A stretch of DNA of 64,000 nt. It comes from Garcia nutans (lineage: Eukaryota > Streptophyta > Magnoliopsida > Malpighiales > Euphorbiaceae). The notes under the pieces were generated by a model. The model worked only from the letters and a program-made list of their open reading frames with translations. It was not told where the DNA came from and ran no database searches. The first letter of the stretch is position 1, and every line of letters begins with the position of its first letter. Made by a program: the position numbers and the translations under genes. The DNA is taken from the NCBI GenBank assembly GCA_947685225.1, contig CANTUV010000035.1:38006001-38070000 (forward strand). Direction: 5' to 3'. Positions 44,125-55,569 of the stretch are shown here, piece by piece.

Positions 44125-45922
44125 TGTTGCGCTCAAATTAACTCTACCACAAAGCGTCACTCACAAGTATACGAGGTAGCTGTAGCAAAGGTGATCGCCC
44201 CAAGGTCGTTCTCTCAAGGAAGCTAAAGTGGTTAATTGCTTATCAGAATATGTTTAACAAGTAATAAAGAGATTTATAAATTGCTAAATAATGAAGAAGA
44301 TTGATTAAAGTTTAAAACAATAAAAGTAAATTGAGCTGTGTTTTGATTCACTTGATAGAATGGTCTAGGGTTTGCACTTCTCTACTACTTATATGTATGA
44401 ACGGTTATTCCTCTTAACTAATTCAATTTCAAAGATTAAATCTCAAACAACTCAACTAATCAAGTCAAGGAAATAAGCTCTCGCATTCAAACCTCTTTCA
44501 ACTAATCTTGTTATAAGTGAAATAATCTTTTTAATAGGTTATATCTCTAATTCACCTAAGTCCCTAATTGAATTGTTCAAGTATTAAACTTCATCTCTTG
44601 ATCCATCATCTAATACCTTAAAACACATAATTGGTGATCAATCAATTATATATTAACAATGTTTCATTCAATCAAGGCTAAAGAAATTATTAGCTAAGAG
44701 AAAAACCAATTCATACAATCATAGCAGATCCATACAAACCCTAGACTAGATCAAATTAGTTCATAATGCAATTAAACATATTCATCTTATTAATGTTCAA
44801 AGAAATCAAAATAGACATGATAATATCCATTCAATGAAAATAAAGAGAATAAGTTCAAGAACAAAACCAAGTTACAAACTCCTTGAAGCTTTTGAAGAAT
44901 CTCTTGTTCAATCTTGCAAGAAGGATGTCTTGATGGCTAGAACAATTTAATCTAAACTAGTTTTTAATCCAAAGTGAAATAAAAATCAAGAAAACAAATG
45001 TTAAATCCCTCTCTTTGCTCTTGACGGCTCAAAACTTTGCTCCAAATCCGTTCTAAATCGTCCACCCCCTCAACCCTAACTTTTCCTTTTGCTTTTATAC
45101 GAAACGTCGGCTTTAAAATTCGGTGCGCGTTTGGTTCATGAGGGACACGGCCAGGTGATGAGGGACACGGCCGTGTGAGGGCTTGTTGGAGGGACACGAC
45201 CACAAGACACGGCCGTGTCCCTTGCCAGTGTCCGCCTCTGCTTGTTTCTCTCTTCTTTCTTCTTTAGTTGAGTGACACGGCCAAGTCATGAGTGACTTGG
45301 CCGTGTTGCACTATGATTGAGGGACACGGCCAGGTGACTTGGCCGTGTCCCTTGCCTGTGTCTTCCACTGTGAGTTTTCAGTCTTCTTTGCCTTTGGAAT
45401 TGGTGAGACACGGCCAAGTCAGAAGTGACTTGGCCGTGTTGGAGCATTTTTGGAGGGACATGGCCATGTTTGAGGTGACTTGGCCGTGTTGCTTCATTTT
45501 GGAGAGACATGGCCAAGTGACATGGCCATGTAGCTTGCATATGTCGCCTGACTTGGCCATGTCGCTTGCATGTGTCACCTGACTTGGCCATGTCGCTTGC
45601 ATGTGTCGCCTGACTTGGCCTTGTCGCTTGCATGTGTCGCCTACTGTGATGATTTCTTCTTCTTCAGTCTTGGTTCCTTGGCTTTTTTAACCTAAAACAA
45701 AACTCAAACAAACTTTAAACAAAAAGTAAATAAACAATAACCAACAAAACATAAACACCATACTAAAAACTAGATCAAAAACGACATAAACACTGAAATA
45801 AACTAAAACTACAAAATTAACAAAAACACTAAATAAACCTATTTAAACTAATAAAATACCTAAATTAAACAATAATTATTATAATAAACAAGACACAAAT
45901 CTATAACAAAAACTAACAAATA
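44125..45922 (-). repeat. Ath-J 5' LTR (right copy)
   Basis: Matches the left LTR closely. Array at 45,142-45,648, TATA at 45,092-45,099 (minus). The terminal base pair is TA instead of CA at 45,921-45,922. Confidence 0.9.
45142..45648. repeat. GACACGGCC/GGCCGTGTC module array, Ath-J right LTR
   Basis: Same start as the left array. It then differs in module order and has three instead of four clear 31-bp units (45,550-45,642). Confidence 0.9.
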
Positions 45923-45927
45923 GTAAG

Positions 45928-46150
45928 CAATTTCTAGGATGAATCAGTAAAGTATTTAAGGGAGATACCCTCATTTATTGGGAAGTATGGTCAATGGTTG
46001 ATCATTTTAGAAGAATTTGAGATTGAGTACATAACCAAGAAAATAATCAAAGGTAGAGTAGTAGCAGAATTACTGGCTCAATAACCATTTCCTGGCAATG
46101 AAGAAGTGACTTTAGAATTTCCCAACGAATATTTAAAGGCCATAGAATTA
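45928..46150 (+). pseudogene. Tat2 end of first RNase H / connection remnant
   Basis: Continues from 37,831: PSFIGKYGQWLIILEEFEIEY, IIKGRVVAELLAQ. The usual Tat block is ARWQMLLSEYDIEY...IKGSALADHLA. Confidence 0.75.
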
Positions 46151-46426
46151 TGAGGGTGGAAGATGTATTTTGATGGAGCAGTGAATAGAAAGGGAGTAGG
46201 TTTGGGTTTGATATTAGAATCGCCATAAGGAGAGCTTATTCCTTTGGCTAAGAAATTGAAATTCAAGGCAAGCAATAATATGGTGGAGTATGAAGCATGT
46301 ATTTTTGGCTTGGAAACCCTAATGATTATGAAGATGGATAAAGTGCAAGTTTTCGGGGACTCATTGTTAGTGGTATCCCAAGTAAATGGACAAAGGGTGT
46401 TGAAAGAAGAGAAATTAAAGCCATAG
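46151..46426 (+). pseudogene. Tat2 second (archaeal-type) RNase H remnant
   Basis: WKMYFDGAVNRKGVGLGLIL, NNMVEYEACIFGLE and VFGDSLLVVSQVNG carry the D-E-D active-site residues of the additional RNase H found in Tat elements. One TGA interrupts at about 46,228. This domain marks the Tat lineage. Confidence 0.88.
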
Positions 46427-46579
46427 GGACCATAATGTGTGGTATGACCCCATAAGACGATTATTGGAAAGTAGGGCCACAAGATGCAACAAAGGAAGAG
46501 AGAAGAGCAATAAGGTGATGGTCCTTGCAATACATCACTTTTCATGGAGACTTGTATTGAAGATGGCCCGATGGGATGC

Positions 46580-47533
46580 ACTTAAGATGCTTAAGAAAGT
46601 CTAAAATTGAGCAGATCATGTCTGAAATACATGCAAAAAGTTATGGACCCCATATGAACAGGTTGGCCAAGGTTAAGAAGATAATTCAACAAGGTTACTA
46701 TTAGCTGACCATTGAGAGAGATTGTATAGTTTTGAGAAGAAGTGCTACCAATGTCAAATGTATAGTAATTTGAATCACATGCCTCTCAAAGAATTGCATT
46801 CTATGTCTTCACCCTGGCCTTTCATAACTTGGGGGATTGACATTATTGGGGAGATACATTCGACAACTTCAGATGGTCACCAATTCATTGTGGTAGCAGT
46901 GGATTATTTTTCAAATGGGTTGAAGTCTAGTCTTTCAACAAGCTAGGGGTAAGACAAATGGCTAGATTTATTGAGAAAAATCTCATCTGTAGATATGGGG
47001 TCCCGCACAGTGTAATATCTGACAACAAAGTACAGTTTCAAGGAGTTGTTAAGGACTTATTCTTAAAGTACCAGATCTATCATCACCGATCCTACCCTTA
47101 TAGGCAAAAGGATAATGGTGCAGTGGAAGCGACGAACAAAACAATTAAGCAGATTCTATCCAAGATGATCAAGACATACAAGGAATGGTCAAAAATGCTT
47201 CCTTTTAATTTATGGGGATATAGGACCAGTGTGCGAACCCTGACTGGAATGATGATGTTTTTCTTGGTTTACGGGATGGAAGCAGTATTGCTGATTGAGT
47301 TTGAGATCAAATTACTGAGGGTTGTCCTAGAAGCCAAATTGCCTGAGATGAAAACCAAATGTCCCTGATCCTATAGGAAAATTTAGACTTAGTTGGGAAA
47401 GACCATATGTTGTAAAACATGTCATGAAGAAGGGTGCAGTCAAGTTGTCTGATATGGATGGGAATGAATTTAGGAAGCTAGTAAACATTGACAGGTTAAA
47501 GAGGTTTTATGTTTAAAATATGTATAAAAAGAA
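46580..47533 (+). pseudogene. Tat2 integrase remnant
   Basis: Zinc-binding region EIHAKSYGPHMNR...CYQCQMYSN, then core blocks WGIDIIGEI (D), ISDNKVQFQG (D) and DNGAVEATNKTIK (E), then YRTSVRTLTGM. The C-terminus ends GNEFRKLVNIDRLKRFYV with TAA at about 47,516. One frameshift near 46,945 and another near 47,365. Confidence 0.9.
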
Positions 47534-47539
47534 AAAGAA

Positions 47540-47806
47540 AGAAGAGCACATTAGGGCGACCTAAGTAAAAATTAGGGCGGTTCGCTAGGTCTGAAAACCC
47601 ACAAGGGTGGTCTAGAAAAAAATTAGAACCAAAATAAAAATAAAAAAAAAAGAAAAAAGAAAAAGTCTATTAGGTTGAAAACATGCAAGGGTTGCCTAGG
47701 AAAAAATTACGACAGCTCACTAGTTTCCAAAACCCGCAAGGGCAGACTATGCAAAAATGGGAGCAATAAAAAATAAAAGCATAAATTGAAAACCTGAAGG
47801 GGAAAT
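47540..47806 (+). repeat. Tat-type 3' UTR direct repeats
   Basis: About three imperfect copies of GAAAACCCRCAAGGG...CTAGGAAAAAATTA, interrupted by an A-rich stretch at 47,630-47,665. Similar repeats follow integrase in other Tat/Ogre elements. Confidence 0.7.
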
Positions 47807-48340
47807 TTAGGTAATTACTTGGAGTAATAAGGTACTTCCAGCCAATCTCCTCAAAGAATTTATCTTGAATTGATCCAATCCAACTAGGGTTCCAGCGAAG
47901 ATCACAGGTACTGGTGACAATCCTCCTTCCATTTGGTCTATGATATCTTGTACTCGAGGATCAATGTTGCTGTCAGGAGAAACAAAAAGGAATTGACCAA
48001 GTAAGCACACACAAAACATGCATCCCCACTCTTTGGTAGGAGCCAAAGGGAAAGTGCAAAAATTGATCAAGAGACCAAGTAAGATTTTCTCTTCTCTAAT
48101 CAACTACAGAACTTCAGATTTTAAAAGTTGAAATAACATTTGCATCTTTTGATGATTCCTTGAAGTTAGTATGAGTAATGACATTAGTTGATTACTCTTG
48201 TATCTGAGAATAGCTTTAAACTCTTCGATCATAGGACATATTTCAATGTTGTTTATCTTGAAAGTCCTAGCTTTCACATCCCAAAAGGAAGCCATGGCAT
48301 GTAAGAAGGAATGGTCCAACTTGATTTTGAAAGTACTTTA
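47807..48340 (-). pseudogene. Antisense ORF remnant, DUF7745-like
   Basis: On minus, one frame with a single stop (48,104-48,106) reads LDHSFLHAMASFWDVKARTF, ICPMIEEFKAILRYKSN, CMFCVCLLGQFLF and PVIFAGTLVGLDQF. These resemble the DUF7745-type domain found in antisense extra ORFs between integrase and the 3' LTR of Tat elements. Function is unknown. The match is by eye. Confidence 0.6.
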
Positions 48341-48928
48341 AAGCATTATTTTGAGACCAAGATATTTGTTCCCAATGTGTAGATTTAATGGTCTTAAATA
48401 AACCTTTGATTTTCTTTAAATTTAACTCAGTCATTGATAGAGAGGTAGGGAAAAGAATTGAGGCTGTTTGAATTGATTATGCAAAATATGACTGAGTTTG
48501 AAAATAATTGAAGTTGTTTGAATTGTTTGTGGGGGATTTATTTATGTTACAACAACTAAAATTTTGAGGAAAGTTGTTGATTGGAATGAGCAGATGGGTT
48601 AACTTGCCTTAAATGAAGAATTGCAACTGATTTAAATAGGCATTAGTTTGTAGACTGAAGTACAAAAGGAATAGATAGTGACTTGAAACCAAAGCGACCA
48701 AGGAAAGGCATTTATGTCAAGCAGTCATTGGGATGCCGAGTGCATCATGGTTTCTATAAATTTGGATCCATGACGAATTTGAATTTGAATTCATCATGGA
48801 CATTCTGTGCAAATATATATATTATTAAAAAATTGAAACATAAAAGATAAAAAATGAAAAGTCAAAGTAGCAGGAAAAGTAAATGTCATTATTATCATAA
48901 GCTTTTAACTTAATATAATACAAGTGAG
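48341..48928. other. Tat2 3' region without recognised gene
   Basis: A degenerate direct repeat around GTTTGAATTG (48,468-48,520) and a short (TA)n at about 48,815 are present. Nothing else is recognised. Confidence 0.5.
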
Positions 48929-50900
48929 TCACTGTGAAGAGAGAGGCGGCCCATAATTAAATAAATATCTGAAAAAGTCATCATTTGATGGAGGAGGAAG
49001 CATAGCATCCGTCCAAAGTCCACTTAAAGAGGAAGCACCTGAGCCTCTATAACTTTGAGAGTCGGTTCTATAATAGTCATCACTTGAGAAATGAAGAGGC
49101 ATGCCATGGACATTAGTTTGAGGCCCCTTCAAAGAAGAAGCATTAGGATTCCTCATGCCTTGGAACTAAAAGTCCTAGAAGTTTTGTTCCGATTGATTAT
49201 ATAATCCTTCAAAATGAGAAGCATGTTGACGACTGGCAGTTAATTCTTCTTGCAACTTTCTATTCTATTCCTCAAGCATCTACTGTGAGCCTGATAAGGA
49301 AGAGGTAAGTCCATACATTTTCATTCATACATATAGCATATATCATTTATGGAATAGGGAAACAAACTAGGTAACTCAAATCGAAGCCTTGAGGATAAAT
49401 GGCATATCTGGCTCAAAAGAAGGAGCAAACGAAAAGAATTACCATTGTTTTAGAGTATCATACGGTGGGACAGCTTCTGCCTGCAATAATCATAAAAATA
49501 GTCAAAATAAATTAAGAAGAAAGTAGTTACAATGGAAAATCTCTGAAGTCTCCATGGGAATGGGAAGAAGGCACCCTCTCCTCCTTATTCTCGCTATCTT
49601 CTTCTTCTTCCATTTCTTCTTCCTCCACTTCTTATGCTTCCCCCCCAGGAAGCCGCCGAACACTAGCAAGAGAAACATTAAAATTTAGAAGTTGGTCCTA
49701 AATAAATTGGACATATGGAACAACTAGCAAAAGTAGAAAGGGCCCAAAATCCAAGCCATTATGAGCACGACTCTAATAAGGTTATGGCATAGATATGGTG
49801 TTCAACACAAATGATGGGACAGCTGGTACCCTCATCTAGTTGGGACTGAGAAACCAGTTATATACTCGTTCACTAAGAAACCAGCCATAAGAAACCGGGT
49901 CGGCAATGATCCGACGAGAATCTTATAAGGGCAGTGCATCAGTCATACATGCAATCCGGCTGTTTCTCTCCTTAGCTCTTTACCAAGCCACATCCACCTA
50001 TAGAAAAGCAAATAGGTAAGTTATTTTTCTTATAAATTTTGATATTAATATTAACATTTCTCTTACTTGCTCCCTGGTTAAGTGACTCATATGGTAGCGG
50101 TGAGTTTGTACATGATGGCTTCCAGGCACTTCTCTGCGGCCCGATAACCAAAAGCTCAGCCTTGGATATCTGACTCCTGGCCTAGTAATGTTGGGAACTC
50201 TCACTAGGTTGTGCTTATATTCCTAAACCATTGCACAAAAAAGAAAAGTCAAATCCATACACATGAATTATTTAGACCAACAGTTATAAGAAAAGTGATA
50301 CCTCGGCAATGACCATAAAACCATTGAAGGATCTTTTATTCCTGCAAATTGCATCAAAGTCGTGATACAAACAGGCTATACCAGCCTCTCCCCATTCATG
50401 ATGAGATGCCTAGTAAAAATTGGCAAGGGCACATAGCACCGATAGGTGGATGGCTGACTCAGTGCTGCCCAATATAGTCGCCCCCAACTGATACAATAGG
50501 AACCCCTGGGTATATTATTTCACTCTCTCATCTCACATGGATCAAGTATACTTTAACCAGTACTATCAGATGGGCTCATATTTGACTTTGTACAGTCCTC
50601 TAAAATGGGTCCTAACACCGATTAACTACCAAATTTCTTCATTGGTTAAGATATTGATTATTAAATGGATAGGGGTCCCATGGCATTGGAGGCCTTTTAT
50701 GGCAACAAAATCAACTGAACAAATCATCATCTCTCCAATTGGCGAGTGAAAAGTATGTGTAGTGTCCATCCATTACTCCACAAGTGTTTGGATCACACTC
50801 CTGTCAATTTGATATCCTAGGGATAGTAATTGCAAAATAAAGTCTTCAAAGCTGCTTTCTCAGACGATTCATTTTACTGCAGGTGGAGCCCGATCGTATG
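48929..50900 (-). pseudogene. Antisense plant-mobile-domain (PMD) ORF remnant
   Basis: On minus, near 50,840-50,640, the sequence reads LGYQIDRSVIQTLVE, WMDTTHTFHSPIGEM, MICSVDFVAIKGL and HGTPI. This matches the PMD N-terminal pattern L-ERW-ETHTFH-P-GE-T-TL-DV--L-GL---G-PV. Later pieces at 50,204-50,040 (VRYPRLSFWLSGRREVPGSH) and 49,156-48,929, a Ser/Pro-rich C-terminus, are separated by stops or introns. An acidic run is encoded around 49,560-49,640. PMD genes are often carried by transposons, including in antisense in Tat elements. Confidence 0.6.
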
Positions 50901-51489
50901 ATTTGCAGGCTTTGTCAATGTTTCCTCCTCCCTTAATTTCACAACCATCATGCTATCCAAATAAAGATAAGTCAAAACAAGGTATGTACGGATATTCTCT
51001 TTTGCAAAAGTTACTTATATTCGCTCCCTTTTACCAATTTTCACAGATTTTGCTACATAAGTTCTGGAACATAAATTTTCATGTATATTTTAACAAGACA
51101 ATATTTATCTTTAAATTATACTAATAAATCATGTGTCAATAAGTAATTAAATTGTAGCAAAATAATGCTGACTTACATTTTTTCTTTAGTGCTATGATGA
51201 AGATGCATCCTGGATAACTGAGGAATTTGCTCGACCCCGTTGTTATAGAGTTAAGTAAGTAACTCGTTGTTTGAACGTGTCCCAAGCCTTGATAAATGTT
51301 GATTAACTGCCATTTATGAGTAAGGTTAATGTTTTTACGAGTTTAAAAGGTAAAACAAATTTGAAGGATAGAAAATTTTGAAGAGCTTCTAAATGCAAAA
51401 CCATTCATACATTGCTTCATATTTATAGGCAATGACAAACACTCTAATTTCAAGTCTAAAAAAAATGTAAAGTCACATTCACTGCAGGT
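50901..51489. other. Unassigned Tat2 sequence
   Basis: No domain recognised. A plus-strand piece (51,189-51,255) with TTTTCTTTAG before it and GTAAGTAAC after it looks like an exon, but this is weak. Confidence 0.35.
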
Positions 51490-51492
51490 TCA

Positions 51493-51715
51493 ATAATTCA
51501 TTTCTTTCTCAGATCAAATAATTCAAAGTTTGTCTTCTATTTCAATAATTCATAATTCAAAGTTTGCTTTCCATTATTTGTTTCTTTCTCAAATCACACA
51601 ATTCAAAGTTTTTCTTCTATTTCAATATTTCATAATTCAAAGTTTGGTTTTCATTATTCGTTTCTTTATTAAATCAATAATTAAGGTTTGCTTTCCATTT
51701 CAATAATTTACACAT
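51493..51715 (+). repeat. 80-bp tandem repeat, about 2.8 copies
   Basis: TTTCTTTCTC recurs at 51,501 and 51,581, and TTTCTTTATT at 51,661. Each unit contains AATTCAAAGTTTG twice. Confidence 0.85.
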
Positions 51716-51817
51716 AGCACATGTTCAGATAGCATATTAATAAGTATTGTGGTTATATATTATTGAGTGTCTAAAAAATATTTTTTGTCCTTACATATAT
51801 TTTTTCCATGCAGGGCA

Positions 51818-51905
51818 CAAGAGTACATAGGTATAGTAAAAAATAACCAATTTTTTTTTTGCAAGAGTACATAGGTAGGGTAAAAAATAGCCAATTTTTT
51901 TTTTC
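51818..51905 (+). repeat. 44-bp tandem duplication
   Basis: CAAGAGTACATAGGTA...AAAAAATA-CCAA followed by a T run occurs twice in a row. Confidence 0.85.
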
Positions 51906-51944
51906 AAAACTTACAATTGTATTTAATTTTTGTAGATAAATTAG

Positions 51945-52215
51945 GTCTAGAAACCAAATCATTTTCGAGTCCAAAACCCAAACCATCTCGGGTCCAGAAC
52001 CCAAATCATTTTTGAGTCTAGAATATAATCAAACCATCTTGGTTCGGAACCCAAAACATTTTTTAGTCTAGAACTCAATTCGAGTCCATAACCCAAACCA
52101 TCTCGGATCTGCAACCCAAATCAATTTTTTAGTCCAAAATTAATTTCGAATCTAGAACCTAAACCATCTCAGCTCCTGAACTGAAATCATTTTCGAGTCC
52201 AGAACTCAATCCAAG
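51945..52215 (+). repeat. Tat2 3' UTR tandem array, left part
   Basis: Monomers of the type CTCGGGTCCAGAACCCAAATC alternate with TTTTCGAGTCCAGAACTC. The array is interrupted by Tat1-full and resumes at 62,370. The monomer core resembles the Tat1 array (CTCGGGTCCAAGTACCCAAATC). Confidence 0.88.
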
Positions 52216-52625
52216 TGTAGACCCTTAATTTTTGACCCAATCCGATCTAATATGTTTTATTTAGCCCAAAATGATTTTTGTTGTTTAATTGGTCCAAAAT
52301 AATTTTAATTAAATAATTTTTACCTTAGTATCTAATTTTTATTAATAAAAAAGGAAAATAAAAAAATAAAAAAATAAAAGTAAAAGTAAAAATTGGAGTC
52401 GGAAAAAAAATCAGCAGCAAAAAGTGGTCGCGCGGGCCCGTCGGCCCAGCAGCAGCTCACCCGCGGGCGAGTTATTTCGCCTGCAGGAAATTCTTGCGGG
52501 CTGGCACGCCTACTGGCCCCAGCCACGGGCCCGCTGCCATAGTTTAATCCAATTAGGTTTTAATTTCTTTTTTTTATTAATATTACTTACCTTAATTAAT
52601 TAGGAATAAACAACCTAAAAACCAT

Positions 52626-52633
52626 TATAAATA
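52626..52633 (+). promoter_or_regulatory. TATA box of Tat1-full 5' LTR
   Basis: TATAAATAAGGACC, about 80 nt downstream of the GC-rich block. Identical in the 3' LTR at 60,615-60,622. Confidence 0.7.
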
Positions 52634-53829
52634 AGGACCAATAGAACCAAATTAAAGGAGGAAAAAATTTACACAGAGAGCTTAGGATTGGAAACCAAAT
52701 CAAGTAAGGAAAAGCAACAATTCAATTCAATTGATTTTTAAGGGAGGAGCACCACGAATTAAGCAATTAAAAGGCAACAAAGGCTTGTCTTTGGAGCTAG
52801 TTCATCCAAGAAGAGTTATTTTTTGGAGAATCAACAAAAGAAGGTATGTTAAATTCTTTTTGATTTATGTAACACAGTAGCAAATCTATACAATTTAAGG
52901 TTTTTTTTTTAAATCAAAACTTTAGAACTTTAATTTAATTCTTCCAAGATTAAAACACTAAAATGTGACCTTCTTTTCTAAAAAGTCTTAAAATTGTTAT
53001 TTTTTCTTCTTAAAAATCTTAAAACTCTAATTGAACATATTTTTCAACAAAACTAAAATCAAATTCTGTTTCTTTTAAGATTTTAAAGTAGGTTCTATTT
53101 CATTGAAAAATCCTTAAAAAACTTCTTTTTTACTTATAAAAACTTCAATCTATTTGTTTGAATTCATAAAACTTCATAAATCATCAAATTGCTTTTTAAA
53201 ACTCTAATTCAAATTCATTACTCGAGAACCCTAATTTCAAAGCCTAAATCCAAAATTCAACTTTTAAACCTAAAATAATGAACACTAACCCTTTTAAAAC
53301 CCTTAAACCCTAATTTTTATGAACCCTAGTCCTTTTAAAATATTAAAAAAACATAAAAACATAAAAACTCAAAAATTACACAGTAGCTTAAATCACTATT
53401 TAAAATCATGAATTAAAAAGTATTTCAAAGTGTCCAAAACCCTAGTTTCATGATTTCACCATTCAAATCTTAATTTGTTTAATCAAAGTGTCTTACCAAC
53501 CTTTAAAAAACATAAAACCCTAATCTATTTTAATTCCCTAAAAAGTCACAGTAGCTTAACTTTAGAATTTCCAAAACCTTAACACATGAGATAAAGAACC
53601 CTAAATAGAAATAGTAGCTATACTTGAACTTTTATTTGTTTTATTCAATTCCATATTTATTTATACCTTGATTTATTTCTTATGCTTTAATTTATTTAAT
53701 TTTAATACTTGATTTATTTAATTTATCATGGATGGATGTTTGTTTTGGTTAATAGCTTTGATGAATGATTTATTTATTATGAATGGATATTTACTTTTAT
53801 CAATTTATTTAGACTTCCAAATTTTGTAA

Positions 53830-53993
53830 GAGGTATGTTTCTACTTGGTGGGTACCTCATTAGTTAAACATAATGTAATTTAATTTTCTTTTCTATTTTA
53901 GAACATTTGTAAAGGGCATGTTTCTACCTTTTGGTGGGTGTCCTATCTAGGCATGTGATGTAAGGACATGTTTCCATCCTTGGATGGGTGTCC
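53830..53993 (+). other. Triple hairpin of the Tat1 LTR (5' LTR of Tat1-full)
   Basis: Hairpin 1 at 53,830-53,858: GAGGTA/TACCTC, inner CTAC/GTGG (U-G pair). Hairpin 2 at 53,913-53,944: AGGGCA/TGTCCT, inner TACC/GGTG. Hairpin 3 at 53,964-53,993: GGACA/TGTCC, inner CCATC/GATGG around CTTG. The matching set in the 3' LTR is at 61,811-61,974. Confidence 0.78.
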
Positions 53994-54263
53994 ATTTATT
54001 TGTTTTGTTTTTTTTTGGACATTGCTTTGATTTTAATATAATGATGCTTTCTTTTTATTGTTTGTAGTATGGATAATATTGTTATATTTAAGAATTTTAT
54101 AATATTAAGACCTGTAAAGGAGGCCGGTTCCAATGAACCGGGCGTTGTGGGGGTGCTGGGCCATTTCTCACCTTCCCCACACTTACCCGACTTTTCGAAC
54201 CCATTAAGGGGTTGGGGATTCCTTAGGAATCGAGTCATCCACCCCTTTCTTTTTTCCCGGCCC

Positions 54264-54293
54264 GTCCGGGTGGCGACTCCATTTTCTCCGGAC
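54264..54293 (+). other. Stem-loop with PBS-like core inside the Tat1 LTR
   Basis: GTCCGG (54,264-54,269) pairs with CCGGAC (54,288-54,293). The loop holds TGGCGACTCCA, identical to the first 11 nt of the true primer-binding site at 54,388. The core is present at 16,516, about 21,698 and 62,249 too. Confidence 0.65.
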
Positions 54294-54387
54294 TTAGGTC
54301 TGTGTTCTCTAAGGCCCCGAGCCTAAACAGTGCCGAAGTAGCAAGAACCATTCCACCGGGAGTGGGGGCGAAAATCCCCGCTCATAG

Positions 54388-54405
54388 TGGCGACTCCACT
54401 GGGGA
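54388..54405 (+). other. Primer-binding site of Tat1-full
   Basis: TGGCGACTCCACTGGGGA, one base after the LTR. I recall this as the Arg-tRNA type site described for Ogre elements; the tRNA assignment is from memory. Confidence 0.8.
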
Positions 54406-55569
54406 TAAAAGAAGTTGATTTCGTTGGTCTTTATATTATTCTTTTCTTTCTTATAATGATATTATCCATTGCATCATATTAGATTGCATTGTGTGCGTGA
54501 GTTAGAACGCCCATGTTACCCGTGTTATGTTATGTAAGGGATACCATACTTTCACTCAAGGTATGGAGATCGAGCATGGCATAACCACTCATAGCCTCGT
54601 ACCATTTGGTATATACTTGCTATGGGAACCTAAGCCTTTTAACCCAAAGACTAAAGCTCATGTAATTGGCCTAGTTACTTTCCTTAGGTTTTACCCCAAA
54701 TGCATGTTGTTTGACTATGGTTGATTTATCTTGGCTTAATTCATGGCTTATTTGGTTTGTTCTTTTTCTAATATGACCTAAGTATATTGTAAGCTCAAAA
54801 TAAATTTTTCTTAAAAATCCAAAAGACCAAAACTATTTTCAAAACTTTTTAAGATGGTCTTTGGACATAAGATTTTTCTAATAAATAAATAAATAAATTC
54901 TTTGGACCATGGCCCAAATACTAAGCCCAAAATCCATTTTTCTAAAATCTTTTACAATGGGCTTAGAAACAAAACTATTTTCACCCAACATTTTCTTACA
55001 AAGAGCTTCCAAAATATTTAGGTCAATTATGAAATACCAAAAATCAATTGTGGGCCTAGTTTACACTAAGAATAAATTAACTATGGGCTTGTTTTTGGCA
55101 TGATCTCATTAATTACCTTTTTCAAGTGAGAAATCTATCTATGATAAACCTCTTAATTTTGTTTTAATCCAATATAGCATAAAAGCTACTTTGGTTGGTT
55201 GAATGGGTTAAAACCTAATTAATGGAAATTATCATGGATTGATTTCCATTTTCAAGGATATAACTATTGGTTGAAAAGCCCGAGAGAATTATTCGATAGC
55301 AAGGTACCCCATGTTGGTATTTGTGTTAACCATATACCTAGGAAAAGAGACTCGCCATTCATGTGTGGATGTTATAAGGTTGGAAGGAACGTCCTAATTT
55401 GTCCTTGTTTGTCTATTGTTTGTGCATACATGCATACATTTTCATCTCATCTCATTGATCCTCTCTGGCTCACAGCCCTGGATTATGATAGTTCTAAAGC
55501 TTACAACAATCTGACCTACACCGGAGATGAAGTATCTAGCAACGACTCAATCACTTGCTCACCAAATTA
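54406..55569 (+). other. Leader (5' UTR) of Tat1-full
   Basis: About 1.2 kb between primer-binding site and gag, with no supported gene. Short unconserved-looking frames only. A long leader is common in Tat elements. Confidence 0.65.

Larger units (their letters stand above)
37837..45922 (-). mobile_element. Ath-J: non-autonomous Athila-like element (8,086 bp), reverse strand
   Basis: LTRs at 37,837-39,668 and 44,125-45,922, almost identical outside the module array. Perfect target duplication GTAAG at 37,832-37,836 and 45,923-45,927. Minus-strand order: 5' LTR, primer-binding site TTGGCGCCGCTGCCGGGGA, 897-codon Gag-protease-integrase C-terminus frame, 3' region, polypurine tract, 3' LTR. 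RT, RNase H, the integrase core, the internal array and the env-like ORF are absent. Same family as Ath-I but with different deletions. Confidence 0.93.
52216..54386 (+). repeat. Tat1-full 5' LTR
   Basis: Starts TGTAGACCC and ends CCGCTCATA (CTCACA in other copies). It contains a GC-rich block (52,427-52,545), TATAAATA (52,626), AAACCCTAA-like motifs to about 53,530, the triple hairpin (53,830-53,993), and the CCGGTTC hairpin and PBS-like stem-loop near the end. Confidence 0.92.

Noticed and set aside
51189..51255. Possible host-gene exon on plus strand
   Set aside because: Splice-like borders only; no second exon, no recognised domain, and it lies inside Tat2.
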